Positions 9,401 through 18,498 of a DNA stretch of 64,000 nucleotides are shown here, one piece after another. A program made the translations under genes and the position numbers. The DNA lies in NCBI RefSeq assembly GCF_017356035.1, contig NZ_JAFIQX010000002.1, positions 558,001 through 622,000 of the forward strand, written 5' to 3'. A model generated the notes under the pieces. It made no database searches. It was not told the DNA's origin and worked only from the letters and a program-made list of their open reading frames with translations. Position 1 is the stretch's first letter; every line of letters starts with the position of its first letter. The DNA comes from Longitalea luteola. GTDB lineage: Bacteria > Bacteroidota > Bacteroidia > Chitinophagales > Chitinophagaceae.

Positions 9401-10135
9401 TCCTATTACAGGCAGGGGTATATACAGTTTCTTGCGCAGGTCGGTGAAGGGAAAGATATGTTGTTTAATGCCAAAGTAGCCACCATGGATACCATTGCTC
9501 ATAAAAGGATGATGGCAGGCCATGATGATGAGTTTGTTCCGGTTCTTGCTGAGTAGCTCCGACAGCTGGATCTTGAATTCGCTTTCTGTTTTACACTCAC
9601 AATCCCACTCAATGCCGGGTTTGTCGTGATGATGTAAGAACCACTGGCTATCGAATACGATCATGACCACATCTTTGGTGATGGGCACTTCTACCGGTCC
9701 AGGGCAACCTTCACTGGGAACAAATGAAACGCGGTTCTCTTTCATTAGGTTTACATAGGCTTCCTGCCGTAACAGGCTTTCCCAGCCATCGGCTCCACCA
9801 TTCGACCAGTCGTGGTTGCCTGGTATCATGTATACCTGTGCATCGGTATTGGCGGCTACCGCCATTTGCGAATCGAGCACTGTTCTTGACAATACATAGT
9901 CTACAGCTCCTTCGTCGGGCAGTCCATGCCGGTATAAATTGTCGCCCAGGTATACAATGGTGGTCTTTTTATCGGGTCGCAGGTGGTTTCTCACGGCAGA
10001 AGCAACCGGGTGTTTGCCGTTGACCAATGCGCCACCATCTCCAATCAAAATAATCCGTGCAGTAACTGAATCATCTGTTTGAGCAAATAATGCATGACCA
10101 GCAAATACCATATAAAGGGCAAACAAATACTTCAT
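6494..10135 (-). CDS. Metallophosphoesterase fused to outer-membrane beta-barrel
   Basis: 1213 residues with a signal peptide (first 19, ending FAQ). Residues 25-300 are a calcineurin-like phosphoesterase: GDG near 32, GDNLY near 64, GNHD 106-109, ACHHPF near 206 and GHDH near 286. A middle region of unknown fold follows. The last 350 residues look like a BamA/D15-type surface-antigen barrel (FPTRGISW, LRGFRKNRF) and end in Phe, as outer-membrane barrels do. It therefore probably sits in the outer membrane with the esterase domain in the periplasm. It overlaps the upstream lipoprotein gene by ATGA and ends 10 bp before the HD-PycTM gene, so it is co-transcribed with the cyclase pair. Substrate unknown; a phosphodiester is likely. 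Confidence 0.88.
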   Translation of the reverse strand: MKYLFALYMVFAGHALFAQTDDSVTARIILIGDGGALVNGKHPVASAVRNHLRPDKKTTIVYLGDNLYRHGLPDEGAVDYVLSRTVLDSQMAVAANTDAQVYMIPGNHDWSNGGADGWESLLRQEAYVNLMKENRVSFVPSEGCPGPVEVPITKDVVMIVFDSQWFLHHHDKPGIEWDCECKTESEFKIQLSELLSKNRNKLIIMACHHPFMSNGIHGGYFGIKQHIFPFTDLRKKLYIPLPVIGSIYPISRSVFGSPQDISYPAYTNMVNTIRAETKLYPNVIYAAGHDHSLQLLRDSSHYYIVSGSGCQTSRVENSKNSLFTAAELGFAVLEVSTNKNVRAKFYTVNVDSAIARETFSKNIIDFSKIPELAKDTAKVKIPPYTDYHAAPASDQYKDASSLKRLILGNNYRKVWSTPVKLKVFRLKEEHGGFTIKSMGGGKQTKSLTLEDKDGKNWTLRTIDKDPELALPENLRNTMASEIVQDMISAAHPYAPLSVASLANSLKIAHPTPTFYLVPDDLDFGPYRTLFANKVCMLEQKDASWDETDTKSSITVFNELIEDNDKRVLQKEVLKARLLDILTADWDRHMDQWKWGIRDTGRGKLYYPIPKDRDQAFFKADGLLITYISRKRLPFLKGLKYKIPDVNHLSVVAKDFDRLFLNDLDRKEWDSITTVFRRQLPDTAIVNAVKQMPPEIYAINGQKTIDKLISRRNVLEKASLKYYDFLAKQVTVLGSNKTELFKVYNQGDSVRVQVLTHEGKDSGFVMYDRVFDPERTKEIRLFGFRGNDKFDISANSPNKSFLRIIGGKGDDTFHINGNIKNYVYDLSKEKNFLTKGKNTKPRFSTDTKVNDYDFDEYKFNIFHFPRINIGWNADDGFMFGFGLWYRRYGWRKNPYSSEQRFSALFAAAQRAYQFRYRGLFVDVFPKYDLVINAEMKDPALNNFFGFGNETKINEDSTIRYYRARFKNIEADLLFRKKIAGVLSVFAGPSYYRYWNKPVNNKDYILGKPSLIGLDSNAVYSVKSYAGGKAGVWINNLNDELFPTRGISWLTTFTHLQGLTDNSHPLTKLESDMQVYASMSFPARWVTVLRVGAGRIFSDSLEYFQALTLGANNYLRGFRKNRFSGHGLAYASLEFRVKLFESKSYVFPGQVGLVAFNDVGRVWLKGENSRKWHYAYGGGFYYVPYNMVLVSATVALSREESLVNFTIGTKLNLTF

Positions 10136-10992
10136 GGTTTCACTTTCTTGTTATATTTATAAAATAAGAGGTTCGCTACACCGCGGTCAGCCGCTTCATT
10201 GGAGATGATCATATCTCCTTCCGGGGTAAAAGTAATTCCTTCCGGTTGTTTGAATAAAGCGGGATCAAGGACAAAGGTTTGTTTTACATTTCCTTTTTGA
10301 TCGGTTATCACCAGCAGTTTGTTTACTGACGATACAATGTACAGTTCATTGGTGATCGGGTGTATAGCTGCGGCAGAGGGTTTAAACTTTATCTTTTCTT
10401 CTCCAATCATGTTGGCGATGGCCGTTACGTTAATGGAAGATGAGTCGTCGAACTGTTTATGAAGCAGGTTAAAATAGAAGGCGGTGAGGGCTTTCTTCTT
10501 ATCTGTTTCACAGTCCTTGCAAAGCATAACGAGCTTAAATATTTTCGGGTTGTAGTACAGGATCTCAAATTCGTTACCCGAAGCAGGGAAGTTCTGTTGC
10601 TGGGTAAGGATCTTGTTATGGTCATCGAAAGTAAAGGCAGTGATATTGCCATTGCTTTGCAACACATAAAACACTTTATCAACCATTACCAGGTCTTCAT
10701 AATCTCCTTCGCTCGAGAACTTCCATTTACGTATCGGTTTTCCAACGGTCAATGGTATTTTATACAACCAGCCGAATTCGTCGCCAATGGCAAAAACGCT
10801 GGTATCCTTTGAATAAAAGGCCACGCCTGAAATTTCATCGAGCTCTACAGGTAATTTCAATAAGAAAGGTTTGTTCAGATTGTAACCATCAGGACTTCTA
10901 TACGCAGGACTGTTATCGGCTGACGATGTGCAGCGGCATAGGAAAACAATAATGAACAAGCATATAATGCATACTATGTATCTGTAAAGCAT
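10132..10992 (-). CDS. SdiA-regulated-like beta-propeller lipoprotein
   Basis: 286 residues with a hydrophobic N-terminus and lipobox (IVFLCRC). The body shows propeller features of the SdiA-regulated/phytase-like group: LDEISGVAFY near 55, EGDYEDLVMV, and QPEGITFTPEGDMIISNEA near the end. Such proteins are extracytoplasmic and may bind metal or phosphate esters; no enzyme activity can be claimed. It is the first gene of the operon with the metallophosphoesterase-barrel, HD-PycTM and cyclase genes, overlapping the next gene by 4 bp. Confidence 0.75.
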   Translation of the reverse strand: MLYRYIVCIICLFIIVFLCRCTSSADNSPAYRSPDGYNLNKPFLLKLPVELDEISGVAFYSKDTSVFAIGDEFGWLYKIPLTVGKPIRKWKFSSEGDYEDLVMVDKVFYVLQSNGNITAFTFDDHNKILTQQQNFPASGNEFEILYYNPKIFKLVMLCKDCETDKKKALTAFYFNLLHKQFDDSSSINVTAIANMIGEEKIKFKPSAAAIHPITNELYIVSSVNKLLVITDQKGNVKQTFVLDPALFKQPEGITFTPEGDMIISNEAADRGVANLLFYKYNKKVKP

Positions 10993-11137
10993 AAAAAATC
11001 CGATGGCTCATGGCTTATATGTCAAAATCTGGTGCCATGGGCGGCTGGTAATTGCATATCAATAGGCTTCTTGGAAGAGTGTAGAAAAACGTCTACAGTA
11101 GCGCCTGTCGATTATCATAGGCTGCTAACTGCTCAAC

Positions 11138-11788
11138 TCAACCCGCTTTACCTTTAAGCTTAGCAAAGTATTTACAGGCTGGTTTAATGCCGCAAATGTC
11201 GCATTTAGGATTTCGGGCTACACAAACATAGCGGCCATGCAGAATGAGCCAGTGATGGGCAATATGGATCAATTCGCGCGGAATGTGTTGAATGAGTTGT
11301 TTTTCGGTGGCCAGCGGGGTTTTGGCGCCGATGGTTAAACCAATGCGGGCCGATACGCGGAAGACATGGGTATCAACGGCCATATTGGGTTGCTGGTCGA
11401 CTACCGAGGTAATGACATTAGCTGTTTTTCTGCCCACGCCGGGCAGGGTAACAAGCTCTTCAACCGTGAGGGGAACCTGGCCATTAAACTGCTCCTGCAG
11501 CATTTTGGCCATCCCTATCAGGTGTTTTGTTTTGTTGTTGGGGTATGAGATGCTCTTTATTAACGGGAACAGTTCGTCAAAACTGGCTTTTGACAAACTG
11601 TCCGCGTCCGGATATTTTTCAAAAATAGCCGGTGTAGTCATATTTACCCGCTTATCGGTGCATTGAGCCGAAAGGATCACTGCCACCAACAGCTGGTAGG
11701 GATTATCGTACAGCAATTCGGTTTCCGCATCGGGTGCATGATGCAAAAAGTAGTCAATTACAAACTGGTAACGTTGTTTTCTGGTCAT
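11138..11788 (-). CDS. nth: Endonuclease III
   Basis: Bifunctional DNA glycosylase/AP lyase for oxidised pyrimidines. All hallmarks are present in 216 residues: helix-hairpin-helix LPGVGRKTAN with the catalytic Lys, the catalytic Asp in AVDTHVFRV, and a C-terminal iron-sulfur ligand set C-x6-C-x2-C-x5-C (ending CKYF). Length is normal for the family. It stands alone, with about 145 bp to the operon downstream. Confidence 0.97.
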   Translation of the reverse strand: MTRKQRYQFVIDYFLHHAPDAETELLYDNPYQLLVAVILSAQCTDKRVNMTTPAIFEKYPDADSLSKASFDELFPLIKSISYPNNKTKHLIGMAKMLQEQFNGQVPLTVEELVTLPGVGRKTANVITSVVDQQPNMAVDTHVFRVSARIGLTIGAKTPLATEKQLIQHIPRELIHIAHHWLILHGRYVCVARNPKCDICGIKPACKYFAKLKGKAG

Positions 11789-11881
11789 TCTTTCACTTAG
11801 AATGACTGCGAAATTAAGGGAGTGGATTAATGTAGCCCAATGATTATTACATTATTGCGGCCACGGGCTCTGCCGGAAGCT

Positions 11882-12115
11882 TTAAGCAGTTGCAATTGCC
11901 GATTCACGGGCGTATTGCAAAACGTTCATAATAACTTCTGTTCTGGGAGATTCTACGATCTTATCCAGGTTACGGGCAGAGGCTTTTAATACTTCTAATT
12001 TTTCGCGAAGCGTCCAGTCTTCCTCCAATGCGGCTTCAATAGCGGCATTCATTGCCGGCGAGGTTTCTTTGTACAAATAGCGTAAAAGGTCCTCCGGTGT
12101 AAAGAGAATAGTCAT
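11882..12115 (-). CDS. Small conserved hypothetical protein
   Basis: 77 residues from ATG 12115 (MTILFTPEDLL); AAAGGA lies upstream. Soluble, helical, acidic, with no signal peptide or membrane span. The N-terminal phrase PEDLLRYLYKE and a following Glu/Leu-rich helix suggest a small regulatory or adaptor protein. I cannot assign a function. It sits between nth and divIC with its own spacing. Confidence 0.6.
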   Translation of the reverse strand: MTILFTPEDLLRYLYKETSPAMNAAIEAALEEDWTLREKLEVLKASARNLDKIVESPRTEVIMNVLQYARESAIATA

Positions 12116-12289
12116 AGGCAAACCATTTATGTCCTTTAAATTTCCGAAAGAGTCAATTTCGGAGTCCGTCCGTGTAATAAAACGATATTAGGTTTCTCTT
12201 ATTGTGCAGGAAATTGGATGGGAGAGAGCTAATTCGGTGGAAAGATAAAAAAAGCCGGTGAATGATACAATAGCAGGCGCCAAAACAAC

Positions 12290-12586
12290 TTATTCAGGTA
12301 ATATGAACAAATCTTCATTGTCCTTCTTCATCCAGTACTTTTCGCGGGCATATTTTTCGAGCATTTCGGCATTCTGCTTCAGATCGTCCAGCTCTTTTTT
12401 GGTGGTATCGATCTGCTGCAGGTAGTAATCCCGGCTATGCTCCAACTGCCTGAGTTCCTGGCGGTGCTTGAAGTGGGTAGTGATTATATCACGGTCGTCG
12501 AAGAACAACAACCATACTGAAAACACCAGCAGGGTGAGGAAGTACTTGTTCTTAAGCCAGGAGGGTATGTTTTTGAAGAGTTTCAA
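12290..12586 (-). CDS. Septum formation initiator family protein (FtsB/DivIC-like)
   Basis: 98 residues: short cytoplasmic N-terminus (MKLFKNIPSWLKNKYF), one membrane span (about 15-30), then a periplasmic coiled coil with Leu/Gln-rich heptads and the terminal motif YAREKYWMKKDNEDLF typical of FtsB/DivIC. It would act in the divisome with FtsL/FtsQ homologues. The start must be TTG at 12586: an in-frame stop lies seven codons upstream and the N-terminus is already the family form. That TTG is part of a 7-bp repeat array, and no Shine-Dalgarno is seen. Confidence 0.85.
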   Translation of the reverse strand: MKLFKNIPSWLKNKYFLTLLVFSVWLLFFDDRDIITTHFKHRQELRQLEHSRDYYLQQIDTTKKELDDLKQNAEMLEKYAREKYWMKKDNEDLFILPE

Positions 12587-12708
12587 GTTACAGGTTTCAA
12601 GTTACAAGGTTCAGGATCCGGCACCCATTACAGGTTACAGATCCTCAGGTTACAAGCTAAGAGGAACGCTATGATCCCCTGTAACTTGTAACCTGCAACC
12701 TGCAACTA
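12584..12708. repeat. 7-bp tandem arrays in inverted orientation (CAAGTTA/CAGGTTA family)
   Basis: Left arm 12584-12659 has units CAAGTTA, CAGGTTT, CAAGTTA, CAAGGTT and further CAGGTTA copies. Right arm 12678-12708 has CCTGTAA, CTTGTAA, CCTGCAA, CCTGCAA, the reverse complement of the same unit. The two can fold into a long stem-loop between eno and divIC. The left arm supplies the TTG start of the divIC gene. Confidence 0.85.
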
Positions 12709-12712
12709 CATC

Positions 12713-14044
<1,332 letters not shown>

Positions 14045-14206
14045 TTAAGTTCCTGAGCAGAACCTGTTTCCACTTGTTGGCGGTCGAAGGCTCGAAGGAC
14101 GTGCAAAGAAACAAAGTTTGCGTTAGAATATTCTTATCGCAGCCTTATTTTTAGTGGAGTAGGCGAAACCGGTTCGAACAGTAACAACAGTTACATAAAA
14201 TGCCTG

Positions 14207-15130
14207 TTAATCAAAATTTTTACCTGTTAAACTTCGGAATACATCCTCCAGGCTTTGTCCGCCCGATTGCAATGAAACGATATTGAGATTGTGCTGCAAA
14301 GCCAGCTCCAGCAACTGCCGTTTGGCTTCGGTGGCGTCACGGCAAACCAGTTCCCATTCGTGTGTGCTGATCTTGTTGGCAGATTGTACGCTACTCAATC
14401 TTTCGAGCCAGGCGGCCTCCAGTGGTTCTTTAAAAGTTACCCGCAGCAGGTTATTGCTGTCGACCTGCTGGCGCAGGTTGCTTAATTTATCATTGGCCAC
14501 CAGCCTGCCGCGGTTAATAATGATCACGCGGTCGCAAATGGCTTCTACTTCCTGTAAGATGTGCGAAGAAAAGAGCACCGTTTTATTCTGCCCCAGCGTT
14601 TTTATCACTTCCCGTATCTCGATGATCTGGTTGGGATCTAAACCGGTAGTAGGTTCATCCAGGATCAAAACTCCGGGGTCGTGTATGAGGGCAGCTGCCA
14701 GTCCTACACGCTGTTTGTAACCTTTCGACAGCTGGCCGATCTTCTTTTTACTTTCCAGGCTCAACCCCACGGTCTGGATCACGGCTTCAATACGCTCTTT
14801 TTTAGTTTTGGCGGGCAGTTTGTGCACGTCAGCCACAAAATCGAGGTATTCACGTACGTACTGATCGTAATACAGGGGATTGGCTTCAGGCAAATAACCT
14901 ATGGTGGCTTTGGCGTTGAGCGGTTGTTGTTTTACCGGGATACCCGATACAACGGCTTCGCCTTCATCTGGCTGCAGATAGCCAGTGATGATCTTCATAG
15001 TAGTGGATTTACCGGCGCCATTGGGGCCCAAAAAGCCAACGATCTCGCCTTTGTTTACGGTAAAGGTTATGTTATCGATCGCTTTTTGCTCACCATATAT
15101 TTTGGTGAGATTTTTTACTTCAATTGACAT
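14207..15130 (-). CDS. gldA: Gliding-motility ABC transporter ATPase GldA
   Basis: ATPase subunit of the GldA-GldFG transporter needed for gliding in Bacteroidota. The start is ATG 15130 (MSIEVKNLTKIYG); a 14-residue upstream extension is not family-like. Walker A GPNGAGKST, signature LSKGYKQR and Walker B ILDEPTTGLDP are all intact in 307 residues. gldF and gldG are not next to it, so the complex is encoded in separate places, as in other members of the phylum. Related ABC-2 ATPases look similar, so a general drug or lipid exporter is a lesser alternative. Confidence 0.85.
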   Translation of the reverse strand: MSIEVKNLTKIYGEQKAIDNITFTVNKGEIVGFLGPNGAGKSTTMKIITGYLQPDEGEAVVSGIPVKQQPLNAKATIGYLPEANPLYYDQYVREYLDFVADVHKLPAKTKKERIEAVIQTVGLSLESKKKIGQLSKGYKQRVGLAAALIHDPGVLILDEPTTGLDPNQIIEIREVIKTLGQNKTVLFSSHILQEVEAICDRVIIINRGRLVANDKLSNLRQQVDSNNLLRVTFKEPLEAAWLERLSSVQSANKISTHEWELVCRDATEAKRQLLELALQHNLNIVSLQSGGQSLEDVFRSLTGKNFD

Positions 15131-15169
15131 AATTAATGTGCTAAACCCGGTATTGGAACCAGATGGATA

Positions 15170-15177
15170 CAAATATA
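15170..15177 (-). promoter_or_regulatory. -7 promoter box TATATTTG of gldA
   Basis: On the minus strand TATATTTG fits TAnnTTTG and ends 39 bp before the gldA ATG. No clear -33 TTG at standard spacing. Confidence 0.45.
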
Positions 15178-15179
15178 AC

Positions 15180-15203
15180 GCACATTAGCTAATTGGCTAA
15201 TCG
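15180..15203. repeat. 8-bp tandem array, TAATNNGC family (short)
   Basis: Minus-strand units CGATTAGC, CAATTAGC, TAATGTGC at 8-bp spacing. The TAG stop of the GH130 gene (15189-15191) lies in it, so its last residues RLAN come from the array. Same unit family as at 47428, 53854, 54105 and 54994. Confidence 0.7.
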
Positions 15204-16382
15204 GCAAACGGCTATTTTGGAGTCGGCCGTGCCATAATACAACAGCCATTTGTTTTTGAAGAATACCAGGCCTTCAATAAAACAAACCCTGTTTACCTGC
15301 CCTGTTACTTCGTATGATTTCTCAGGTTGAATGAACCAGTTATCCATTCGTTGTAAAACCTGCGTAGGATCATTTTTATTCATCAGGATCTGTGATGCTG
15401 TATACGTGCCTTCCGGTAAGCTGCTGTCGCCAATGGCTGGAATGTTCCTGCTGTTGTATAACAGCAGGATGCCTTTGTCTGTCAGCATCGCCGGCGGACC
15501 GGGTTCTACCAGGTCGCTATCAAATTTTTTGGGCCTTGGGCCGAACACGGTTTTTATTTCGGGTATGTCTTTGGCATAATGGCGCAGGGTAATGGCCGGT
15601 TTTTCACCCGGAGCAGATAATACGGGCGCCCAGTTAATGAGATCGTCGGATGTTGCCGCCCAAATATTTACATCGCCCCAGTACATCCAGTATTTACCAT
15701 TGATCTTGCATGCAATGATATTTCCGTTTTCATATTTTGAAACAATGGCGCCCGACTTTGACCAAATATTGAGGTATTTGCCATTAAACGCTTTCGCAAA
15801 TGCAGGTCCGTGTTTGGTCCATTGCTTCAGATCTTTTGAAGAAGCAACCATAAGACGGGCTGTTTTTCCATCGTACGCGGTGTAGGTCATAATATATGTA
15901 CCGCTGCTGTCCTGCACGACCCGTGGATCTTCACAACCACCTTCCCATTCATATTTTTTCTGTTCATCCGGGGCCGGAAAAAGAACCGGCCGGGCAAACC
16001 GCGTGAAATGCAATCCGTCGGTGCTTTCGGCCAATCCGATACGTGAAGTGCCGGCATGTTTTCCAATAAGATCCTCTGCCCGGTACAGCAGGAAGACTTT
16101 CCCGTCTTTTACAATGGCGGCCGGATTGAACACATCTTTTTCTTCCCACCTGACAGGCTGTTTGCGTACAGGACAAATAAATGTTCCCGTGCCGGGTTCA
16201 AGGACGGGATTTACTGAATCGATCTTTACAAAAGGCAGCATCATCCAGCTGCTGTCAGCCGGTGATGCGTTGGCTACTACATGGGTGTTTTTAGCGGCTG
16301 GTTGCTGGCAGGCCAGCAGGTAAATGAAGAGCAAGGCATGCAGGCAGGATGCAATCGTATTTTTTACTGGCAGCGTCGACAT
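15189..16382 (-). CDS. GH130-family glycoside phosphorylase/hydrolase-like lipoprotein
   Basis: 397 residues with a lipobox (LFIYLLAC). The five-bladed propeller motifs of GH130 are visible: DVFNPAAIVKDGKVFLLYRAED near 80-100, GCEDPRVV near 150, VEPGPPAML and LLYYGTADSKIAV near the end. GH130 enzymes phosphorolyse or hydrolyse beta-mannosides; a lipoprotein location points to the periplasm or cell surface. It is not next to other carbohydrate genes, so the substrate is open. The last codons overlap an 8-bp repeat array. Confidence 0.8.
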   Translation of the reverse strand: MSTLPVKNTIASCLHALLFIYLLACQQPAAKNTHVVANASPADSSWMMLPFVKIDSVNPVLEPGTGTFICPVRKQPVRWEEKDVFNPAAIVKDGKVFLLYRAEDLIGKHAGTSRIGLAESTDGLHFTRFARPVLFPAPDEQKKYEWEGGCEDPRVVQDSSGTYIMTYTAYDGKTARLMVASSKDLKQWTKHGPAFAKAFNGKYLNIWSKSGAIVSKYENGNIIACKINGKYWMYWGDVNIWAATSDDLINWAPVLSAPGEKPAITLRHYAKDIPEIKTVFGPRPKKFDSDLVEPGPPAMLTDKGILLLYNSRNIPAIGDSSLPEGTYTASQILMNKNDPTQVLQRMDNWFIQPEKSYEVTGQVNRVCFIEGLVFFKNKWLLYYGTADSKIAVCRLAN

Positions 16383-16574
16383 GAATAATTTGTTATATGC
16401 GGATGGGCTGAAGTCCTTTCCGTATGTAATTTACGTTTTTCGCATGTATAAGCTGTTGAACTAATTACAGGTTATTTCTTACACAATGGGTTACGCATTG
16501 AGCTTTCTTGTTTATATTTAAAAAGAGCATGATAAAGGGCTTCATTGAATCCGTATTGAGTAATACTTACTCAA

Positions 16575-16868
16575 ATGCGATATTTATTAGTCATAGCTGC
16601 GTTACTGCTCTTTGCTGGTTACAGTAATCTGATTCAGTTATCTGATCTAACTGAGGTGGCCACTTTTATGGTGTGTGAAGAACCTGAATCGGAAGAAGAC
16701 AACAAATCGGAGAAAGAGTTCAAGAAAAACAAATTTGATAAACATCCCCATAGCTACGATTGTCCTTTCCTGTTAAATTTCATATCCAGCCAGATAAAAT
16801 ACTTTCATAAATCGGGCCTTTGCCTCAAAGGACATTGCGCGCTTATTGACCAGCCTCCCGAATTGTAA
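16575..16868 (+). CDS. Small secreted hypothetical protein
   Basis: 97 residues: hydrophobic N-terminus MRYLLVIAALLLFAG, then an acidic/basic stretch (ESEEDNKSEKEFKKNK), His-rich patch HPHSYDC and four Cys. It lies 61 bp upstream of a SulP transporter on the same strand. No family recognised; could be a small periplasmic metal or ion-binding protein. Confidence 0.5.
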   Translation: MRYLLVIAALLLFAGYSNLIQLSDLTEVATFMVCEEPESEEDNKSEKEFKKNKFDKHPHSYDCPFLLNFISSQIKYFHKSGLCLKGHCALIDQPPEL

Positions 16869-16929
16869 GTGAACATACGCTGTTTTTTCTTCATCAATTG
16901 TTTCACTGCAATAATAAATTACTGTTATT

Positions 16930-18438
16930 ATGAAGCATTATAATTGGGAGTGGCGCCAGTCCATGACGTCTGAGAAAGCGTTTCCATCTCCGCCCTTACG
17001 TAGTTTCAGCCGCCCGGGCATTTCACCATCCACAAACCTTACATCCCATGTATATAAACAGGAAGCTCCAAATACTGCTGGTGTATTCAGCCGGATCGCT
17101 TTTTATTTGAACCCGTTTGACGGTCGATATGAAGACCTGGTAAAAGGAAACAAAAAACTGAACATCGTTAAAGACCTCACGGCAGGACTGATCGTGGCCA
17201 TGGTTGCCATTCCGCTGGCTATGGGGTTTGCCATGGCTTCAGGCCTTCGGCCCGAACAGGGTATCGTTGGGGGAGCGGTAGCCGGTTTGTTGGGGGCTTT
17301 GTTTGGCGGCTCCAAATACCAGGTATATGGTCCTACAGCTGCTTTTATTCCGGTTATTGGCGGGCTAATGGCTACGTATAATCACAGTTTCCTGGTGCTG
17401 GTATCCATTCTGGCAGGCGCTTTACTGATGATCTGCGGCGTTGTAAAATTTGGCCGTATAGTGGCGTTGGTGCCGCATTCGATTGTCGTTGGTTTTACTA
17501 TTGGTATTTCCATTGTAATTGCATTTTCACAGCTGGGCGAAATATTCGGGTTTAAAGAAAGAATGGGATATGGCCTGTTGCAGCAGGTCGAAAGAACGAT
17601 TGCCCATATGCCCACTGCCAACTGGTATGCTTTTGCGCTGGCGGCGTTTACGTTTGCAATATGTAAAACGTTAATAAAGTTCTCGGCTTTTGTTCCGGCG
17701 CCGCTGATCGCTTTGGGCATTGGCTGGCTGATGGGCGGCACTTTATGGAAGGACAATGGTCTTATCCTCATCAAAGATAAATACGGGGCCATACCTACTG
17801 ATTTTTTAGTGTTCACCACACCGCAGCTGCCGGCTATAACGGCACAGGTCATATTCGACCTGGTGTATTATGTGCTGGCCGTCTTTATTGTGGCAGCTAT
17901 TGAGAGTTTATTATGTTCCCGCATGGCCGACAGGCTGGCCAATAACAAGGGCATACCATTCAACCCCAATAAAGAGTTATGGGGCCAGGGCATGGTAAAT
18001 ATTGTAACACCCTTATTCAATGGATTTCCGCATACAGGTGCATTGGCAAGAACGGCCGTAAATATTAAAGTGGGGGCGGTGTCGCCTTTGGCGGGTATTG
18101 CCAAATTTGCTTTCAAATTATTAATGGCGGCGTTTTTAGCCACTTACCTCGAGCAGGTACCCATGGCATGTATAGGCGGTATACTGTTTTACGTAGCGAA
18201 TGGCATGATAAAAAGAAAGGAGATCAGGGAAGTGATCGGTAGCAGGAATCCCTACCATATTGCATTGATGATCTATACGGCAGTAGCAGTGCCGTTGTTG
18301 GGTTTTATGCCGGCGGTGTTATCGGCGATCGGCATTTTTGTGCTCATGGTGCTTTTGCGGTTGGTAAAAAAGCCGGTGCACCAGGATGTGGCTATGCCCG
18401 GCGCATTGCAAGGTCAGCAAATGAAGAAGATCGTATAA
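16930..18438 (+). CDS. SulP-family inorganic anion transporter without STAS domain
   Basis: 502 residues. After about 75 soluble residues the SulP core begins (LNIVKDLTAGLIVAMVAIPL) with 11-14 hydrophobic spans, GPTAAFIPVIGG and GFPHTGALARTAVNI motifs. The C-terminal STAS domain seen in most SulP proteins is missing. It may carry bicarbonate, sulfate or another anion; a beta-carbonic anhydrase and a second SulP lie immediately downstream on the other strand, favouring bicarbonate. Start ATG 16930 gives a long N-terminus; a later start is possible. Confidence 0.88.
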   Translation: MKHYNWEWRQSMTSEKAFPSPPLRSFSRPGISPSTNLTSHVYKQEAPNTAGVFSRIAFYLNPFDGRYEDLVKGNKKLNIVKDLTAGLIVAMVAIPLAMGFAMASGLRPEQGIVGGAVAGLLGALFGGSKYQVYGPTAAFIPVIGGLMATYNHSFLVLVSILAGALLMICGVVKFGRIVALVPHSIVVGFTIGISIVIAFSQLGEIFGFKERMGYGLLQQVERTIAHMPTANWYAFALAAFTFAICKTLIKFSAFVPAPLIALGIGWLMGGTLWKDNGLILIKDKYGAIPTDFLVFTTPQLPAITAQVIFDLVYYVLAVFIVAAIESLLCSRMADRLANNKGIPFNPNKELWGQGMVNIVTPLFNGFPHTGALARTAVNIKVGAVSPLAGIAKFAFKLLMAAFLATYLEQVPMACIGGILFYVANGMIKRKEIREVIGSRNPYHIALMIYTAVAVPLLGFMPAVLSAIGIFVLMVLLRLVKKPVHQDVAMPGALQGQQMKKIV

Positions 18439-18498
18439 AACAAAAGCCCTCCCGGGTTGGAAGGACTTCTGCGTTATCGTAATTAAAGATGAGTACGA

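Noticed and set aside
18441-18470. Hairpin after the first SulP gene (AAGCCCTCC..GGAAGGACTT)
   Set aside because: Only 8 of 10 pairs and no U-tract, so too weak to call a terminator.
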